64,000 bases of DNA from Streptomyces aurantiacus (GTDB taxonomy: Bacteria > Actinomycetota > Actinomycetes > Streptomycetales > Streptomycetaceae), in the NCBI RefSeq assembly GCF_027107535.1, contig NZ_CP114283.1, forward strand, positions 6,572,001-6,636,000, given 5' to 3'. A program made the position numbers and the translations under genes. This document shows, piece by piece, positions 54,253-61,577 of this stretch. The notes under the pieces were generated by a model. The model was not told where the DNA came from. It was given only the letters and a program-made list of their open reading frames with translations, and searched no databases. The first letter of the stretch is position 1. The number at the start of each line of letters is the position of its first letter.

Positions 54253-55191
54253 ATGGGGGCCGGTCATGGTCACGGACACACGCACGGCGCCGCCGGCGGG
54301 GGCACGGCGGCCGCGGCGTACCGCGGGAGACTGCGCGTCGCCCTGTCGATCACGCTCACCGTCATGGCGGTGGAGACCGTCGGCGGGATCGCCGCGAATT
54401 CGCTCGCGCTCATCGCGGACGCGGCACACATGGCGACCGACGCGCTCGGTCTCGGCCTGGCACTGCTGGCGATCCACTTCGCGGGCCGCCCGCCGACCGG
54501 GAGCCGCACCTTCGGATACGCGCGAGCCGAGGTCCTCGCCGCTCTGGCGAACTGTCTGCTGCTGCTCGGCGTCGGCGGGTACGTCCTGTACGAGGCACTC
54601 CAGCGCTTCGTGACCCCGGCGCAGACCGAGGGCGGGCTGACGGTCGTGTTCGGCCTGATCGGTCTGGTCGCGAACATGATCTCGCTCTCCCTGCTGGTGC
54701 GGGGGCAGAAGGAGAGCCTGAACGTGCGCGGCGCGTTCCTGGAGGTCGCCGCGGACGCGCTCGGTTCCCTGGCGGTGCTGGTGTCCGCGGTCGTCGTGCT
54801 GGCCACCGGTTGGCGGGCCGCCGATCCGGTCGCCTCGATCGTCATCGGCCTGATGATCGTGCCCCGTACGTGGAAGCTGCTGCGGGAGACGCTGGAGGTG
54901 CTCCTGGAGGCGGCGCCGAAGGACGTCGACATGGCGGCGGTACGGTCCCACATCCGTGCGGTGCCGGGCGTCGAGGGCGTACACGACCTGCACGCCTGGA
55001 CGATCACCTCGGGCCTGCCGGTCCTCTCCGCGCACGTGGTCGTCGGCCCGGGGGCGCTGGACACCGCGGGGCACGAGCGGGTGCTGCACGAACTGCGGTC
55101 CTGTCTCGAAGACCACTTCGACGTGGAGCACTGCACCTTCCAGCTGGAGCCGGCCGGGCACGCGGTGCACGAGGCGCGGCTCTGCCACTGA
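54253..55191 (+). CDS. Cation diffusion facilitator family metal exporter
   Basis: 312 aa. His-rich N-terminus GHGHGHTHG, six membrane segments, metal site HMATD in the second and EVAADALGS in the fifth, and a C-terminal cytoplasmic domain with HDLHAWTITSG. CzcD-like; exports Zn2+ or Co2+ by proton exchange. ATG at 54253 behind GGAGG. Stands alone after a terminator. Confidence 0.93.
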   Translation: MGAGHGHGHTHGAAGGGTAAAAYRGRLRVALSITLTVMAVETVGGIAANSLALIADAAHMATDALGLGLALLAIHFAGRPPTGSRTFGYARAEVLAALANCLLLLGVGGYVLYEALQRFVTPAQTEGGLTVVFGLIGLVANMISLSLLVRGQKESLNVRGAFLEVAADALGSLAVLVSAVVVLATGWRAADPVASIVIGLMIVPRTWKLLRETLEVLLEAAPKDVDMAAVRSHIRAVPGVEGVHDLHAWTITSGLPVLSAHVVVGPGALDTAGHERVLHELRSCLEDHFDVEHCTFQLEPAGHAVHEARLCH

Positions 55192-55542
55192 GACGGGTGA
55201 CGGCGACGGGGCGGCGTACGCCCGGTGGTGGAGACCCCACGCACGCGTGAGGGCCGGTCGGCGGACGCGGTGCACCGATGTCGGGCTACGGCGTCCGGCC
55301 CGTTCTCCACTGCGGTTGCGTGCGGCGGGCGAGGCGGTCCCAGCCCCGGGTCCGGGCGGTTCCTCGCCGGCGACGGCGGGGAACCGCCGGGTGTCCGTCC
55401 CCATGCGGCATCGGGCCGGCGGGGGCGGTGGTGCCGGGTTCCGCCGCGCGACGGAACCGGACATGCGGGACTCCGCGTGATGCCGGGAGTGCCGGTTTCG
55501 TACGGCAGACTTGGGGCTCGAAGACCGATGCGAAGGATGGGT
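55192..55542. other. Intergenic region before idi
   Basis: 351 bases between the metal exporter and idi. Codon-like GC bias continues but no gene with a recognisable product or start was found, and no strong hairpin or promoter pair. Confidence 0.3.
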
Positions 55543-56136
55543 ATGCCGATCACTCCTGCCACCGCGACGCACAGTTCGTCGAACGGCACCGCCGAAGCCA
55601 TCTTGCTCGAACTGGTCGACGAGGACGGCACCACGATCGGCACAGCGGAGAAGCTCACGGCCCATCAGCCGCCCGGGCAGCTGCACCGGGCGTTCTCCGT
55701 CTTCCTCTTCGACGAGCGGGGCCGGCTGCTGCTGCAGCAGCGGGCGCTGGGCAAGTACCACTCCCCCGGGGTCTGGTCCAACACGTGCTGCGGTCACCCG
55801 TACCCCGGCGAGGCGCCCTTCGCGGCGGCCGCGCGCCGGACGTACGAGGAGCTGGGTGTCTCGCCCTCGCTGCTCGCGGAGGCGGGGACCGTCAGGTACA
55901 ACCACCCCGATCCGGAGTCGGGGCTGGTGGAGCAGGAGTTCAACCACCTCTTCGTCGGGATGGTGCAGTCGGCTCTGCGGCCGGACCCCGAGGAGGTCGG
56001 TTCGACGGCCTTCGTGAGCGCGGCCGAGCTGGCGGAGCGGCACGCGAAGGACCCGTTCTCGGCGTGGTTCATGACCGTGCTGGACTCGGCCCGCCCGGCG
56101 ATCAGGGAACTGACCGGGGACGCCGCAGGCTGGTGA
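55543..56136 (+). CDS. idi: Isopentenyl-diphosphate delta-isomerase, type 1
   Basis: 197 aa, nudix-fold enzyme. Metal and catalytic motifs: NTCCGHP with active-site Cys, ARRTYEELG, and EFNHLF. Interconverts IPP and DMAPP, feeding the polyprenyl synthase of the hopanoid cluster 10 kb away. ATG at 55543 behind AAGGA; an ATG 15 bases upstream is less well placed. Confidence 0.95.
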   Translation: MPITPATATHSSSNGTAEAILLELVDEDGTTIGTAEKLTAHQPPGQLHRAFSVFLFDERGRLLLQQRALGKYHSPGVWSNTCCGHPYPGEAPFAAAARRTYEELGVSPSLLAEAGTVRYNHPDPESGLVEQEFNHLFVGMVQSALRPDPEEVGSTAFVSAAELAERHAKDPFSAWFMTVLDSARPAIRELTGDAAGW

Positions 56137-56246
56137 ACGCCCGTTCGTGATCGTGGGCTCGTCCCGGCCGGGCGAGCCCCGGCGCGAAGCCGTACGACAG
56201 CGGTCCCGCGCCCCTGCCGGGGCGCGGCTCATGTCTCCGTGGCTTC

Positions 56247-56792
56247 TCAGATCAACCGTGTGCGTGTGAGGGGCAGCGCCGACCAGATCACCTTGCCGCC
56301 CGTCGCCGTGTGCTCCACGTCGCACACGCCGCCCGCCTCCCTCGTCACCTCGCGGACCAGGAGGAGACCGCGGCCGCCGGTCTGGCCGTGGTCCGCCTCC
56401 AGGGCCGTCGGGCGGTAGGGGTGGTTGTCCTCGACGGAGACCCGCACCCACTCGGCCCCGACGGCGATCTCGACGGCGAGCGTCGGCGAGAGCAGCGCCG
56501 CGTGCCGGACCGCGTTGGTGACCAGCTCGGAGACGATCAGCAGAAGTCCCTGGACGAGGTCGTCCGAGACGGGTACGCCCTGGCGGACCAGCAGGTCGCG
56601 GACCGCGTGCCGCGCCTGCGGCACCGAGGCGTCGACGGCGGGAGCGGTGAACCGCCAGACTCCCTCGTACGGCAGCGGGCCGGGGGGTCTCCCGTCGGGG
56701 GGCCTCTCCCCGCCGCCTTCAGGGCCTGGGCCGGGCCCCCGCCCGGGGTCGTCCATCGTCCGGTCGCCGCCCTCGCGCTCGATTGTCACCAC
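56247..56792 (-). CDS. Anti-sigma-type ATP-binding protein (HATPase_c_2)
   Basis: 181 aa. RsbW/SpoIIAB-like GHKL ATPase domain (about 50-175): FTAPAVDASVPQARHAVRDLL, SELVTNAVRHAAL (N-box), VSVEDNHP, GGRGLLLVREVTREAG, TATGGKVIWSALP. Gly/Pro-rich N-terminus of about 40 aa. Streptomyces has dozens of these, most unassigned; the partner sigma factor or antagonist is not encoded nearby. Start GTG 56792 or ATG 56756. Confidence 0.88.
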   Translation of the reverse strand: MVTIEREGGDRTMDDPGRGPGPGPEGGGERPPDGRPPGPLPYEGVWRFTAPAVDASVPQARHAVRDLLVRQGVPVSDDLVQGLLLIVSELVTNAVRHAALLSPTLAVEIAVGAEWVRVSVEDNHPYRPTALEADHGQTGGRGLLLVREVTREAGGVCDVEHTATGGKVIWSALPLTRTRLI

Positions 56793-56885
56793 ACGTCGAG
56801 TGTTGGTAACGCGCTGGTTCGTACCGGATAACTGAACAGAAGTCAGCGAGTATCGACGATTCCTGATCGCCGATGCATGACCCCG

Positions 56886-57542
56886 TCAGCTGTGGGACTG
56901 CTCCTGTCCGTCCTGTGCCGCATCCGGAACTATTCGGGTTGTACGGGTTTGCTCCGAGACGAGACTGACGATGCGCCGGCCCCCGTACCCGGTCGCCACC
57001 AGGCCCAGACCGTCGAAGAGCAGCGCGAGCGAGAAGAACGTACCGATGACGTACTCGCTGCTGCTCGGCCACGAGGCGAGCACGAGGATGCCGAGCAGGA
57101 GGCCGAAGGCCCCCTGGACGAGCAACCAGCCGAACTGGGGTCCTCGTACCACCAGGCTGCCGACCAGACGGAAGACACCGCCGGTCAGGAACAGCAGCGC
57201 GGCGAACATCGTCAGTGCCTCGGCGGCCGCCTCGGGCTTGCTGATGATCACGACGCCCGCGGCGATGTTCAGGGCCGCGACCACGACACCGAGCCAGAAG
57301 AAGTTGGAGGCGCGGGCCTGCACCGCGTGCAGCAGGCCGACCACGCCGCCGATCAGCAGGAGCCAGCCGAACAGCAGCATCGACGTCAGTGTGGCGACCC
57401 CGGTGTAGACGAGGCCGACCAGCCCCGCGAGCACCAGGATCACGCCGAGCGCGGCGAGCCAGCCGAAGCTGCGGCTGAGCTTCGCGGTCTCGTCGTTCCC
57501 GGGTGCGGACTCGGGTGCGGACCTGAGCCTGGACTTGGGCAT
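56886..57542 (-). CDS. HdeD-like membrane protein (DUF308)
   Basis: 218 aa. Six membrane segments in three DUF308 pairs (FGWLAALGVILVLAGLVGLVY, SMLLFGWLLLIGGVVGLLHAV, FFWLGVVVAALNIAAGVVII, MFAALLFLTGGVFRLVGSLVV, FGWLLVQGAFGLLLGILVLA, VIGTFFSLALLFDGLGLVATG). Hydrophilic ends. HdeD proteins are linked to acid or stress tolerance, mechanism unknown. ATG at 57542 behind GAGGAGG. Confidence 0.9.
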   Translation of the reverse strand: MPKSRLRSAPESAPGNDETAKLSRSFGWLAALGVILVLAGLVGLVYTGVATLTSMLLFGWLLLIGGVVGLLHAVQARASNFFWLGVVVAALNIAAGVVIISKPEAAAEALTMFAALLFLTGGVFRLVGSLVVRGPQFGWLLVQGAFGLLLGILVLASWPSSSEYVIGTFFSLALLFDGLGLVATGYGGRRIVSLVSEQTRTTRIVPDAAQDGQEQSHS

Positions 57543-57618
57543 CGGCGCCTCCTCGGACCTGTCCCCCGCCCTCACGCGTACCCGCCACCTTCTTGATCGT
57601 ACGTTCGGGACGGAGGGA

Positions 57619-57624
57619 TAGCAT
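57619..57624 (+). promoter_or_regulatory. Possible leaderless -10 of the enoyl-CoA hydratase gene
   Basis: TAGCAT ends 6 bases before the ATG; TTGATC (57593-57598) with a long 20-base spacer could be its -35. Confidence 0.35.
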
Positions 57625-57630
57625 CCGGCC

Positions 57631-58404
57631 ATGGAGCCGCAGCTGCTGCACAGCGTCGACGACGGGGTCGCCACCGTCGTCATCCACCACCCGGCCAAGC
57701 GCAACGCCATGACGGCGGACATGTGGCGGGCGCTGCCGCCCCTGCTCGACACGCTGGCCGCCGACCGGACCGTACGGGTCCTCGTGCTCACCGGCGAGGG
57801 CGCAACCTTCTGTGCCGGGGCCGACATCTCCTCGCTGCGGAGCTCGGCCGGCCAGGCGCAGGGGCTGGCCGTGGGCGCGGAGGAGGCGCTCGCCGCGTTC
57901 CCCAAGCCGACACTCGCCGCCGTACGCGGCTACTGCGTGGGCGGGGGATGTCAGCTCGCGGCGGCCTGCGATCTGCGGTTCGCGGACGAGCAGGCGTCGT
58001 TCGGCATCACCCCGGCGAAGCTGGGGATCGTCTACGCGGCCTCCTCCACCCGGCGGTTGGTGTCCCTGGTGGGGCCAGCCACCGCCAAGTACCTGCTGTT
58101 CTCGGGCGAGTTGATCGACGCGGGGCGCGCGCTGCGCACCGGCTTGGTGGACGAGGTGCTGCCCGGCGGTGAACTGGACAAGCGGGTCGCGGAGTTCGCG
58201 CGGGTTCTCGTCTCCCGCTCACAGCTGACGCAGGCCGCGGCGAAGGAGTTCGCCGACGGCCGTACCGACCGGGACGCGTACTGGGCGCGGCAGGCGCGGG
58301 ACGGCGGCGACACCGCCGAGGGGGTCGCCGCCTTCCTGGAGCGCCGCAGTCCCGACTTCACCTGGAACACGCCCGCGTCCGGGCCCGGTTCTACTTCGCG
58401 CTGA
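57631..58404 (+). CDS. Enoyl-CoA hydratase/isomerase family protein
   Basis: 257 aa, crotonase fold. Oxyanion-hole residues in CAGADISSL and the following VRGYCVGGGCQLAAACD, which form the CoA site; NPxKxNAM-like start HHPAKRNAM. The usual catalytic Glu pair is hard to assign, so hydratase, isomerase or another crotonase activity is possible. Its last 14 bases overlap, tail to tail, with the DJ-1 family gene on the other strand. Confidence 0.9.
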   Translation: MEPQLLHSVDDGVATVVIHHPAKRNAMTADMWRALPPLLDTLAADRTVRVLVLTGEGATFCAGADISSLRSSAGQAQGLAVGAEEALAAFPKPTLAAVRGYCVGGGCQLAAACDLRFADEQASFGITPAKLGIVYAASSTRRLVSLVGPATAKYLLFSGELIDAGRALRTGLVDEVLPGGELDKRVAEFARVLVSRSQLTQAAAKEFADGRTDRDAYWARQARDGGDTAEGVAAFLERRSPDFTWNTPASGPGSTSR

Positions 58405-59026
58405 AGCGGCTCGCCGCACGGAACCGCTCGACGATGTGGGCCGGGGCCTTCTCCGGGGAGCCCGCGTCGTAGGGCGGCTGCGGATCGTACTCCGTCAACA
58501 GCTGTACGGTCTGGGCCTGTTCGTCGCCCGCGATCCTGCCGAGCAGGGTGAGGCCCATGTCGATGCCCGCCGAGACGCCGGCCGCGGTGACGTACTTGCC
58601 GTCGGTCACGACCCGCTCCCCCGTCGGCCGGACGCCGAAGCGCTTCAGGTGGTCGAGGGCCAGCCAGTGGGAGGTGGCGCGGCGGCCCTCCAGAAGTCCG
58701 GCCGCCGCGAGCAGCAGCGAGCCGGTGCACACCGACGTCGTCCAGGTGCTCGTGGCGTCCGCAGCGCGCAGCCAGCCGAGGAGTGCCTCGTTCTCCATCT
58801 GCGGGGTCTGGCCGGGGCCTCCCGGTACCACCACGATGTCCGGGTCCGGGACCTCGGCGAAGGTCCTGTCGGCCGTGACGGCGAGGTTGCCGGTGTCGGT
58901 GCGGACGGGCCCCCGCTGCTCGGCGACGAAGACCGTCTCCGAGTCTGGCAGGCGGCCGAGGGTCTCGTAGGGGCCCACCGCGTCGAGGGCTGTGAAGCGG
59001 TCGAAGAGGACGATGGCGATGCGCAT
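58391..59026 (-). CDS. DJ-1/PfpI family protein
   Basis: 211 aa. Class I glutamine amidotransferase-like fold with nucleophile elbow SVCTGSLLLAAAGLL (Cys near 100), early Glu in VGPYETLG and ATSHWLAL after the elbow. This pattern is that of isocyanide hydratase-like DJ-1 proteins; a hydratase or glyoxalase activity is possible. ATG behind GGAAGG. Neighbour and distant paralogue of the GlxA-type regulator upstream. Confidence 0.9.
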   Translation of the reverse strand: MRIAIVLFDRFTALDAVGPYETLGRLPDSETVFVAEQRGPVRTDTGNLAVTADRTFAEVPDPDIVVVPGGPGQTPQMENEALLGWLRAADATSTWTTSVCTGSLLLAAAGLLEGRRATSHWLALDHLKRFGVRPTGERVVTDGKYVTAAGVSAGIDMGLTLLGRIAGDEQAQTVQLLTEYDPQPPYDAGSPEKAPAHIVERFRAASRFSAK

Positions 59027-59126
59027 GGGTGCCTTCCGTTCTGCGGGTGTGCGGGTCCGTGGGTGACGTACGGGTTCTCGGAGGGCTGCTGGCGGGGTGC
59101 AGGTGCGCGGGTCGGCGTCCCGCGCG

Positions 59127-60125
59127 CTATCGGGGCGTCCGTGGGCCCGCGTCCGGCTCCCCGAGCGGTGCCGTTCGGAAGCGGCGGCGGTATTCCGTCG
59201 GGGCGGAGCCCAGGGCCTTGACGAAGGCCCGGCGCATCGCCTCCGGGGTGCCGTAGCCGCTGGCGCGGGCGATCTGCTCGATGCCGTCCGTGGTGTCCTC
59301 CAGGAGGCGGCGGGCGTGTTCGAGCCGGACGGCGTCGACGTAGCGGCCCGGGGTCGTGCCCGTCTCGGCCTGGAACGCGCGGGCGAAGTGGCGGGGCGAG
59401 AGGCGGGCGCGAACCGCCAGGGACTCGACGCACAGGTCGTCGCCGGGGTGCTCGGCGATCCAGTGCTGGACCTCGCGCAGTGGCTCGCGCCGGGCCGTCT
59501 GCGCGGACAGCTGGACGCTGAACTGGGCCTGGTTCCCCGGGCGCCGGAGGAAGACGACGAGGTGGCGGGCGACGGTGAGGGCGGCCTCGCGGCCGACGTC
59601 CTCCTCGACGAGCGCGAGGGCGAGGTCGATTCCGGCGGTGACCCCGGCCGAGGTGGCGACCCGGCCGTCGCGTACGTAGATGGGGTCCGGGTCCACCTCG
59701 ACGGCCGGGTGGTCGCGGGCCAGCCGGGCGCAGTACGCCCAGTGCGTCGTCACCCGGCGCCCGTCCAGGAGGCCCGCCTCGGCGAGCAGGGTCGCCCCGG
59801 TGCAGACGGAGACGAGGCGCTCGGCGCGCGGGCCGTGCTCGCGCAGCCAGTCGACCACGCGCGGATCGGGGTCGCGCGCGCCCGGCCCGCCGGGGACGAG
59901 CAGGGTGTGCGGGGCCGGTGCGTCGGCGAGGGTGTGGTCCGGGACCAGGGTGAGGCCGCTGGAGGTGCGCACCGGCGTGCCGTCGGGGGAGGCGGTGTGG
60001 ATGCGGTACGTCCCGCCGGGGTCGCCGACCTGGGCGTCGGCGCCCGCGAGGACCTCCACGGGGCCGGTGACATCGAGGCTCTGGACGCCGTCGAAGAGGA
60101 CGACGAGGACGGTTCGGTGCGCCAT
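59127..60125 (-). CDS. GlxA family transcriptional regulator (DJ-1-like domain plus AraC helix-turn-helix)
   Basis: 332 aa from the ATG at 60125. N-terminal DJ-1/PfpI-like domain (about 1-190; SVCTGATLLAEAGLL elbow) and a C-terminal AraC-type DNA-binding domain (about 225-320: VESLAVRARLSPRHFARAFQAETGTTPGRYVDAVRLEHARRLLEDTTDGIEQIARASGYGTPEAMRRAFVKALGSAPTEYRRRF). It precedes the DJ-1 gene by 100 bases on the same strand and may control it. Confidence 0.92.
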   Translation of the reverse strand: MAHRTVLVVLFDGVQSLDVTGPVEVLAGADAQVGDPGGTYRIHTASPDGTPVRTSSGLTLVPDHTLADAPAPHTLLVPGGPGARDPDPRVVDWLREHGPRAERLVSVCTGATLLAEAGLLDGRRVTTHWAYCARLARDHPAVEVDPDPIYVRDGRVATSAGVTAGIDLALALVEEDVGREAALTVARHLVVFLRRPGNQAQFSVQLSAQTARREPLREVQHWIAEHPGDDLCVESLAVRARLSPRHFARAFQAETGTTPGRYVDAVRLEHARRLLEDTTDGIEQIARASGYGTPEAMRRAFVKALGSAPTEYRRRFRTAPLGEPDAGPRTPR

Positions 60126-60292
60126 GTGCCCGATTCTTCGCGGCCGCGGGGATGGCCGCAATGACGAGTAGCCCACCTTTCCTGCCATGCGCCCGCCCTG
60201 GCTTCCCGCTGTGCGGGTTGCGCCCACGCCCCGCACGGACGCGCGCCGGAACGGATCGGCCCCCGACGGTTCCCCGCAAACCAACCAGTCGG

Positions 60293-60298
60293 TAACGT
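60293..60298 (+). promoter_or_regulatory. Possible leaderless -10 of the SCO6745-family gene
   Basis: TAACGT ends 6 bases before the ATG, with no ribosome-binding site. Confidence 0.35.
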
Positions 60299-60304
60299 GC
60301 AGGC

Positions 60305-61171
60305 ATGACCACAGCCCTGCCGGAGCGTGCCGGACGTCGATGCCACAACGTCCTCAATCCGCTGCACTCGGCCCACTACTTCTCGCCCGACCTCGGCAAG
60401 GAGCTCGCGGAGGTCGGCGTGACGGACCCGAACGCCGCGTACTTCGCGGTGCGCGCGGCGGCCATGGGGCCGGTGGGCGCGGGCACGGTGACGGCGACGT
60501 TCTACAACTTCCGCCACGAACTGGTGGCACGGCATGTGCCCGCGGTGTGGCGGACCGCCTCGCCGGAGGTGGTGCTGGCGGCACGCGCGCGCGTCGTGGA
60601 CTCGACCCTGCGGCGGCTGCTCGGGGACGAGGCGATCGCCTCCGCGGAGGTCGCCGAGGCGGCGGAACTGGCGCTGCGCGCCACCGAGGCGTGCACCAGG
60701 ACCGCCCGCCCGCTGTACGCCGCCCACGCGGACCTGCCGGTGCCGTCCGAGCCGCACCTCGCGCTCTGGCACGCTGCCACACTGCTGCGCGAGCACCGCG
60801 GCGACGGTCACCTGGCGGTGCTGCTCGACGCGGAACTCGACCCCCTGGAGGCGCTGGTGAGCCACACCGCCACGGGAAAGGGCATGGCGCCCAAGTGGGT
60901 CCTCGCCACCCGCGGCTGGCACCGCGAGGACTGGGACGCGGCCACCCGCCGCCTCAAGGAGCGCGGACTGCTCGACGCCGGGGGCGAGTTGACGGAGTCC
61001 GGCATCGCCCTCCGCAAGGAGATCGAGACGCGCACGGACCGGCTCGACGCAGCTCCGTACGAGCATCTGGGCGGCGCCGGCGTCGAGCGCCTCACCGAGC
61101 TGGCCATGGGGCTGGTCATGACGGCGCTGGCCGCCGGAGCCTTCCCCGAGGACATGATCGGCAAGAGCTGA
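60305..61171 (+). CDS. SCO6745 family protein
   Basis: 288 aa, mostly helical. Recognised by RCHNVLNPLHSAHYFSPDLGKELAEVGV, VTATFYNFRHELVA, LALWHAATLLREHRGDGHLAVLL and KWVLATRGWHREDWDAATRRLKERGLL. The last part looks like a winged helix (HREDWDAATRRLKERGLLDAGGELTESG). Function unknown; found throughout actinomycetes. The name refers to an S. coelicolor locus near its hopanoid cluster, which fits the position here. Confidence 0.88.
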   Translation: MTTALPERAGRRCHNVLNPLHSAHYFSPDLGKELAEVGVTDPNAAYFAVRAAAMGPVGAGTVTATFYNFRHELVARHVPAVWRTASPEVVLAARARVVDSTLRRLLGDEAIASAEVAEAAELALRATEACTRTARPLYAAHADLPVPSEPHLALWHAATLLREHRGDGHLAVLLDAELDPLEALVSHTATGKGMAPKWVLATRGWHREDWDAATRRLKERGLLDAGGELTESGIALRKEIETRTDRLDAAPYEHLGGAGVERLTELAMGLVMTALAAGAFPEDMIGKS

Positions 61172-61278
61172 GCGCCCTTCGCGCAATGGCCCTGACAACT
61201 CCGCAGGGTTCGGAACGCCGATTCGAGGTACCCGTGAGTCTCCCGGCCGTACTGACCGGGAGACGAAAGGGGTATCTC

Positions 61279-61422
61279 GTGTTCCGTGCCATCGCAGACG
61301 TGTTGCGGCAGATCGGCGGGGCCATCGCCACAGTGGTGACGCTCCCGTTCCGTGCACTGGCCCGACTGTTCGGCGGCGCCTCGAGCTCCACGCGCGGGGG
61401 CGGCCGGACGCGCAGGGCCTGA
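61279..61422 (+). CDS. LPFR-motif small protein
   Basis: 47 aa with GTG start behind AAAGGGG. One amphipathic or membrane-associating helix (AIADVLRQIGGAIATVVTLPFRALARLFGG) holding the LPFRxLARLFGG motif, then a Ser/Arg/Gly-rich basic tail. Members are common in Streptomyces and unexplored. It sits between the SCO6745-family gene and a terminator. Confidence 0.85.
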   Translation: MFRAIADVLRQIGGAIATVVTLPFRALARLFGGASSSTRGGGRTRRA

Positions 61423-61439
61423 CCGAAGACCGCTGAGGG

Positions 61440-61468
61440 AGCCGGACACGCCGAGGGCGTGTCCGGCT
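61440..61468 (+). terminator. Terminator after the LPFR small protein gene
   Basis: Perfect 13-bp stem AGCCGGACACGCC/GGCGTGTCCGGCT with a GAG loop, 18 bases past the stop codon. Confidence 0.85.
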
Positions 61469-61492
61469 CTCCGCATGTCCGGCTCTCCGCAT
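61461..61492. repeat. Two copies of a 16-bp direct repeat
   Basis: GTCCGGCTCTCCGCAT occurs twice head to tail (61461-61476, 61477-61492) and a third partial copy starts at 61493. The first copy overlaps the descending arm of the terminator, so it probably arose by slippage. Confidence 0.85.
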
Positions 61493-61577
61493 GTCCGGGC
61501 CGACCTTGATCCCCCGTTGTCGGTGCCACCTGCCACAATTGCCGCGCAACCTCAGTGGAGAAGGCGGTACGGGAATC

